This document shows positions 60,010-64,000 of a stretch of DNA of 64,000 nt, one piece after another. The notes under the pieces were generated by a model that worked only from the letters and a program-made list of their open reading frames with translations, ran no database searches and was not told the origin of the DNA. Position 1 is the first letter of the stretch. Each line of letters starts with the position of its first letter. Source of the DNA: Pseudomonas sp. TMP9 (lineage in GTDB: Bacteria; Pseudomonadota; Gammaproteobacteria; Pseudomonadales; Pseudomonadaceae); the NCBI RefSeq assembly GCF_037943105.1, contig NZ_CP149803.1, positions 620,001 to 684,000 on the forward strand. Reading direction: 5' to 3'. Position numbers and translations under genes: made by a program.

Positions 60010-61472
60010 TGCCTATGCCCCTCAGTCAGTTGCTCCCCGAAGCGGCCAGCTCCACCTTGATTCGTGAATTGACCTTGGACAGCCGCAAGGTGCGTCCGGG
60101 TGATCTGTTTCTCGCCGTGCCTGGTACCCAGCAGGATGGCCGCGTGCACATCGCCGATGCTGTTGCCCGCGGCGCTGCTGCTGTGGCGTTTGAAGCTGAA
60201 GGCGCGTTAGAGATGACCGCCAGCAGCAGCGAATTAGTGGCGATAAAAGGCTTGGCTAAGCAACTCTCAGCGATTGCCGGGCGCTTTTATGGTGAGCCAA
60301 GCCGAGTGCTGCACCTGATTGGCATTACCGGTACCAATGGCAAAACCAGCGTCAGCCAGTTGCTGGCCCAAGCATTGGATCTGTTAGGCCAGCGCTGCGG
60401 CATTGTTGGCACGTTGGGCAATGGTTTCTACGGTGCGCTGGAGCAGGGCTTGCACACCACGCCTGATCCGATTGGCGTGCAGGCGACCTTGGCTGATATG
60501 AAAAACGCCGGTGCCCGTGCGGTGGCTATGGAGGTGTCCTCCCACGGCCTGCATCAAGGTCGCGTTGCCGCTTTGGCATTTGATGTGGCGGTGCTGACTA
60601 ACCTGTCCCGCGATCATCTGGATTATCACGGCTCGATGCAGGCTTACGCTGAGGCAAAAGCGGCGCTTTTTGCTTGGCCAAACTTGCGTTGCCGCGTACT
60701 CAACTTAGATGACGCCTTTGGTCGCGAGTTGGCTCGCACCGAGCACGCATCGCGCCTAATCAGCTACAGCTTGATCGACCCAGACGCTTATCTGTATTGC
60801 CGCGACGCGCAATTTAACGAGCAAGGCGTGCGCGCCACCTTAGTCACCCCGCGTGGTGAAGGGAGCTTGCGCAGTTCGCTACTGGGGCGTTTCAACTTGA
60901 GCAACCTGCTGGCAGTGGTCGGCACATTGCTCGGGATGGACTACCCGTTGGACGAAATTCTTAAAACGCTGCCGCAATTGCAGGGGCCAATTGGTCGCAT
61001 GCAGCGCTTGGGCGGCGTTAAGCAGCCGCTGGTAGTGGTCGATTACGCGCACACCCCAGACGCCTTGGAGAAAGTCCTCGAAGCGCTGCGACCGCATGTC
61101 AAAGGTCGTTTGCTCTGCCTGTTCGGTTGCGGCGGTGATCGCGACAACGGTAAGCGCCCGCTAATGGCCGCGGTGGTCGAGCGCCTAGCAGACAACGTGT
61201 TGGTCACCGACGACAACCCGCGTAGTGAAGCCCCAGCAGACATTTTTAGTGATATTCGTGGCGGTTTTGTCAGCCCTGCAGCGGTGCAATTCGTCCATGG
61301 CCGTGGCCAGGCCATTGCTCAGCTGATTGCCGCTGCCAGTGCCGACGATGTAGTGGTGTTGGCCGGTAAGGGTCACGAGGACTACCAAGAAATTAACGGC
61401 GTGCGTCAGCCATTCTCTGATCTGCTTGAGGCGACCAGTGCCCTAGCCGCATGGGCGGTGGCGCATGCTTAA
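60009..61472 (+). CDS. murE: UDP-MurNAc-tripeptide synthetase MurE
   Basis: This 487-residue ligase adds the third amino acid of the peptidoglycan stem. The ATP site is GITGTNGKTS. DNPR in VTDDNPRSEAP indicates meso-diaminopimelate rather than lysine as substrate, the Gram-negative type. The carbamylated-lysine region and final AGKGHEDYQ are present. It overlaps murF by eight bases. Confidence 0.97.
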
Positions 61473-62835
61473 GCCGTTGCTATTAAGCCAAGTGGCCGCG
61501 TTGTTGAATGCGCGCGTGATCGGCGCTGACGTTGCCTTCAATGCCGTCAGCAGCGACAGCCGGGCTATTCAGCCAGGCCAGCTATTTGTTGCCCTCAGCG
61601 GCCCGCGCTTTGATGGCCATGATTACCTGGCCGCAGTCGCCAGCAAAGGCGCTGTGGCAGCCTTGGTCGAGCGTGCAGTCGTGGGCTCGCCCTTGCCGCA
61701 GCTGGTGGTGGCCGATACGCGCTTGGCTTTGGGGCAGCTGGGTGCGCTCAGTCGCCAGGCGTTCAAGGCGCCAGTGGTCGCGATTACCGGCTCCAGCGGC
61801 AAAACTACGGTTAAAGAAATGCTCGCCAGTATTCTGCGCGAGGGTCTGCAAGGCCCGGTGCTGGCGACCCGTGGCAACCTGAATAACGACCTTGGCGCGC
61901 CGTTAACCCTTTTGCAATTAGCCCCCGAGCATGTGGCGGCCGTGATTGAGTTGGGCGCTAATCATGTCGGCGAAATCGCCTACACCGTCGGCCTGACACG
62001 CCCGCAAGTCGCCGTGCTGAATAACGCTGGCACCGCTCATGTGGGCGAGTTCGGCGGCCCAGAAAAAATTGTCCAAGCCAAGGGCGAAATCATCGAAGGG
62101 CTGAGTGACAGCGGCGTTGCTGTGCTTAATCTGGACGACCCTGCTTTCGCTGTCTGGCAGCAACGGGCCCAGGGCCGTAACGTTCGCTCATTTGCCTTGC
62201 TCAACCCAGACGCAGATGTTTACGCCAGCGAGCTTAAGCGTGACGCCCGTGGCTGCTCTGCATTTACCTTGCACAGCGCCAGCGGTCAGGCCCGTGTACA
62301 GCTCAATTTGCTTGGCGAGCACAACGTAGCTAACGCCTTAGCCGCCGCCGCTGCCGCTTTAGTGCTGGGGGTTAGCGCCGGCGCAATAAAAGCTGGGCTG
62401 GAAAATCTGCAGCCCGTCAGCGGGCGCACCGTTGCACATATCACTCGCAACGGTTTGCGCGTGATTGATGACAGTTACAACGCCAACCCAACGTCTGTCT
62501 GCGCCGCCATCGATATCCTCGCCGGCTTTACGGGCCGTCGGGTGCTGGTGTTGGGAGATATTGGCGAGCTGGGTCAGTGGGCCGAAGACGGTCATCGTCA
62601 GGTCGGTGGCTACGCGGTCGGTAAAGTCGATGCGCTGTATGCCGTTGGCCCACTTATGGCCCATGCCGTGGCTGCGTTTGGCCCTGTGGCTCAGCACTTC
62701 AGTGACCAAGCCAGCCTGATTGCTGCGCTGCAAAGCGAGCAGGGCGACACCACCCTTCTAATAAAAGGTTCACGCAGCGCGGCGATGGAAAACATCGTGG
62801 CGGCGCTGTGTGGCACATCCGGGGAGATGCATTAA
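61465..62835 (+). CDS. murF: UDP-MurNAc-pentapeptide synthetase MurF
   Basis: This 456-residue ligase adds D-Ala-D-Ala to the UDP-MurNAc tripeptide. It has the P-loop [14 protein letters not shown], the region [28 protein letters not shown] and [11 protein letters not shown]. It begins within the end of murE and shares one base with mraY, so the precursor enzymes are co-translated. Confidence 0.97.
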   Translation: MLKPLLLSQVAALLNARVIGADVAFNAVSSDSRAIQPGQLFVALSGPRFDGHDYLAAVASKGAVAALVERAVVGSPLPQLVVADTRLALGQLGALSRQAFKAPVVAITGSSGKTTVKEMLASILREGLQGPVLATRGNLNNDLGAPLTLLQLAPEHVAAVIELGANHVGEIAYTVGLTRPQVAVLNNAGTAHVGEFGGPEKIVQAKGEIIEGLSDSGVAVLNLDDPAFAVWQQRAQGRNVRSFALLNPDADVYASELKRDARGCSAFTLHSASGQARVQLNLLGEHNVANALAAAAAALVLGVSAGAIKAGLENLQPVSGRTVAHITRNGLRVIDDSYNANPTSVCAAIDILAGFTGRRVLVLGDIGELGQWAEDGHRQVGGYAVGKVDALYAVGPLMAHAVAAFGPVAQHFSDQASLIAALQSEQGDTTLLIKGSRSAAMENIVAALCGTSGEMH

Positions 62836-63917
62836 TGCTGCTGCTGCTGGCGGAATACCTGCAACAGTTCCACAAGGGCTTTGCAGTCTTTCAGTACCTG
62901 ACCCTGCGCGGCATTCTCGGTGTGCTCACCGCGCTGTCGCTGGCACTGTGGCTGGGCCCGTGGATGATCCGCACCCTGCAAATCCGTCAGATCGGCCAGT
63001 CGGTACGTAACGACGGTCCGCAGTCGCACCTGTCGAAAAAAGGCACGCCGACCATGGGTGGCGCGTTGATTCTTTCGGCGATCGCCATCAGTACTTTGCT
63101 GTGGGCTGACCTGTCCAACCGCTATGTATGGACTGTGCTGACCGTGACCTTGCTGTTTGGCGCCATCGGCTGGGTCGATGACTACCGCAAGGTGATCGAG
63201 AAGAACTCTAAAGGCTTACCGAGCCGCTGGAAATATTTCTGGCAGTCGGTGTTTGGCTTGGGCGCAGCATTCTTTCTGTACATGACGGCGCAAAGCCCGG
63301 TCGAGACCACCCTGTTCCTGCCACTGCTAAAAGATTTCAGCCTAGAGCTGGGGTTGGGCTTTGTGGTGCTCAGCTACTTCGTGATCGTCGGCTCCAGTAA
63401 TGCGGTGAACCTCACTGACGGCCTCGATGGTTTGGCTATTTTGCCCACCGTGATGGTGGGCGGCGCGCTGGGGATTTTCTGCTACCTGTCAGGCAACGTG
63501 AATTTCGCCGAATACCTGTTTATCCCTTACGTGCCGGGTGCGGGTGAGCTGATCGTGTTCTGCGCGGCGCTAGTCGGCGCTGGTTTGGGCTTTCTCTGGT
63601 TCAACACCTACCCCGCGCAAGTTTTTATGGGTGACGTCGGCGCGCTGGCGCTGGGTGCAGCCTTGGGCACGATTGCGGTGATTGTCCGTCAGGAAGTGGT
63701 GCTGTTCATCATGGGTGGCATCTTTGTGGTGGAAACCCTCTCGGTGATCATCCAAGTCGCCTCCTTTAAGTTGACCGGCAAGCGGGTGTTCCGCATGGCG
63801 CCGATTCATCACCACTTTGAACTCAAAGGCTGGCCTGAGCCGCGCGTGATCGTGCGCTTCTGGATCATCACCGTGATTTTGGTGCTGATCGGCCTTGCCA
63901 CCTTGAAACTGCGTTGA
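62835..63917 (+). CDS. mraY: Phospho-MurNAc-pentapeptide translocase MraY
   Basis: This 360-residue, ten-helix membrane enzyme transfers phospho-MurNAc-pentapeptide to undecaprenyl phosphate, making lipid I. Conserved features are [22 protein letters not shown] with the Mg-binding aspartates, [22 protein letters not shown] and the histidine-rich [13 protein letters not shown]. The ATG at 62835 overlaps the murF stop. Length matches the family exactly. Confidence 0.98.
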   Translation: MLLLLAEYLQQFHKGFAVFQYLTLRGILGVLTALSLALWLGPWMIRTLQIRQIGQSVRNDGPQSHLSKKGTPTMGGALILSAIAISTLLWADLSNRYVWTVLTVTLLFGAIGWVDDYRKVIEKNSKGLPSRWKYFWQSVFGLGAAFFLYMTAQSPVETTLFLPLLKDFSLELGLGFVVLSYFVIVGSSNAVNLTDGLDGLAILPTVMVGGALGIFCYLSGNVNFAEYLFIPYVPGAGELIVFCAALVGAGLGFLWFNTYPAQVFMGDVGALALGAALGTIAVIVRQEVVLFIMGGIFVVETLSVIIQVASFKLTGKRVFRMAPIHHHFELKGWPEPRVIVRFWIITVILVLIGLATLKLR

Positions 63918-63924
63918 GGGCCTA

Positions 63925-64000
63925 ATGAATCTGATCGCTTCTGACCACTTCCGCATCGTTGTCGGCCTCGGCAAGAGCGGCATGTCCCTAGTGCGTTTCC
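63925..64000 (+). CDS. murD: UDP-MurNAc-L-alanine:D-glutamate ligase MurD, 5' end
   Basis: Only the first 25 codons are in the window. They read MNLIASDHFRIVVGLGKSGM and then SLVRF, which matches the N-terminal Rossmann strand and glycine loop of MurD. Its place right after mraY is the standard dcw order. The gene continues past 64000. Confidence 0.85.
   Translation, partial: MNLIASDHFRIVVGLGKSGMSLVRF

Overview
The window is a stretch of chromosome from a gammaproteobacterium of the genus Pseudomonas. The evidence is the gene order (proA-nadD-rsfS-rlmH-mrdA-rodA-mltB-rlpA-dacA-ybeD-lipB/lipA; rplM-rpsI-petABC-sspAB; yraN-lpoA-rsmI-rnpB-mraZ-rsmH-ftsL-ftsI-murE-murF-mraY-murD), a RoxS/RoxR redox system, and Pseudomonas-type palindromic repeats. 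No prophage, insertion sequence, CRISPR array, tRNA or rRNA gene was recognised. Nearly all of the sequence is compact, conserved core genome.

Layout. 1-5745: a truncated permease gene and an acyl-CoA synthetase gene on the minus strand, divergent from a PAS histidine kinase and FixJ-type regulator pair. 5874-8501: a membrane GGDEF/EAL protein. 8537-12484: minus-strand genes for a methyltransferase, a small unknown protein, a NAD(P)-binding oxidoreductase, a lipoprotein combining MORN repeats with a C13 (legumain/caspase-like) peptidase, and a MaoC hydratase. 12703-16459: an lrgA/lrgB pair, a Lon-substrate-domain protein, a DedA-PAP2 fusion and a 3-methyladenine glycosylase. 16608-26816: proA, then the NAD, ribosome-silencing, cell-elongation and lipoate run. 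26875-34003 (minus): lipA, a second MltB-like transglycosylase, arfA, holA, lptE and leuS. 34230-35480: a zinc-ribbon protein and a YdcF protein. 35477-41267 (minus): dppABCDF. 41491-44239: a SIMPL protein divergent from roxSR. 44354-46395: an AEC transporter and an aldo/keto reductase. 46647-51460: rplM-rpsI, petABC, sspAB. 51516-54876 (minus): dolP, gmhA, yraN, lpoA. 55002-64000: rsmI, rnpB and the start of the division/cell-wall (dcw) cluster, cut inside murD.

Functionally the window is dominated by envelope biogenesis. It holds both monofunctional transpeptidases (PBP2 with RodA, FtsI with FtsL), a DD-carboxypeptidase, three glycan-strand lytic enzymes or candidates (two MltB-type proteins and RlpA), LpoA, LptE, DolP and lipid-linked precursor synthesis (MurE, MurF, MraY). 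Mixed with these are ribosome maintenance and rescue genes (rsfS, rlmH, rsmI, rplM, rpsI, arfA), lipoate synthesis and the cytochrome bc1 complex.

The most interesting items are regulatory or architectural: a perfect 12-bp hairpin inside the arfA reading frame (non-stop mRNA control); a perfect 14-bp inverted repeat with a RegA/PrrA-like core over the expected -35 of roxSR; three TGGNN repeats at 10-bp spacing after the mraZ promoter; the MORN plus C13 lipoprotein; palindromes on both sides of the kinase/FixJ pair; structured elements at three dpp gene junctions; and a nested hairpin upstream of leuS. I saw no clearly new multi-gene system.
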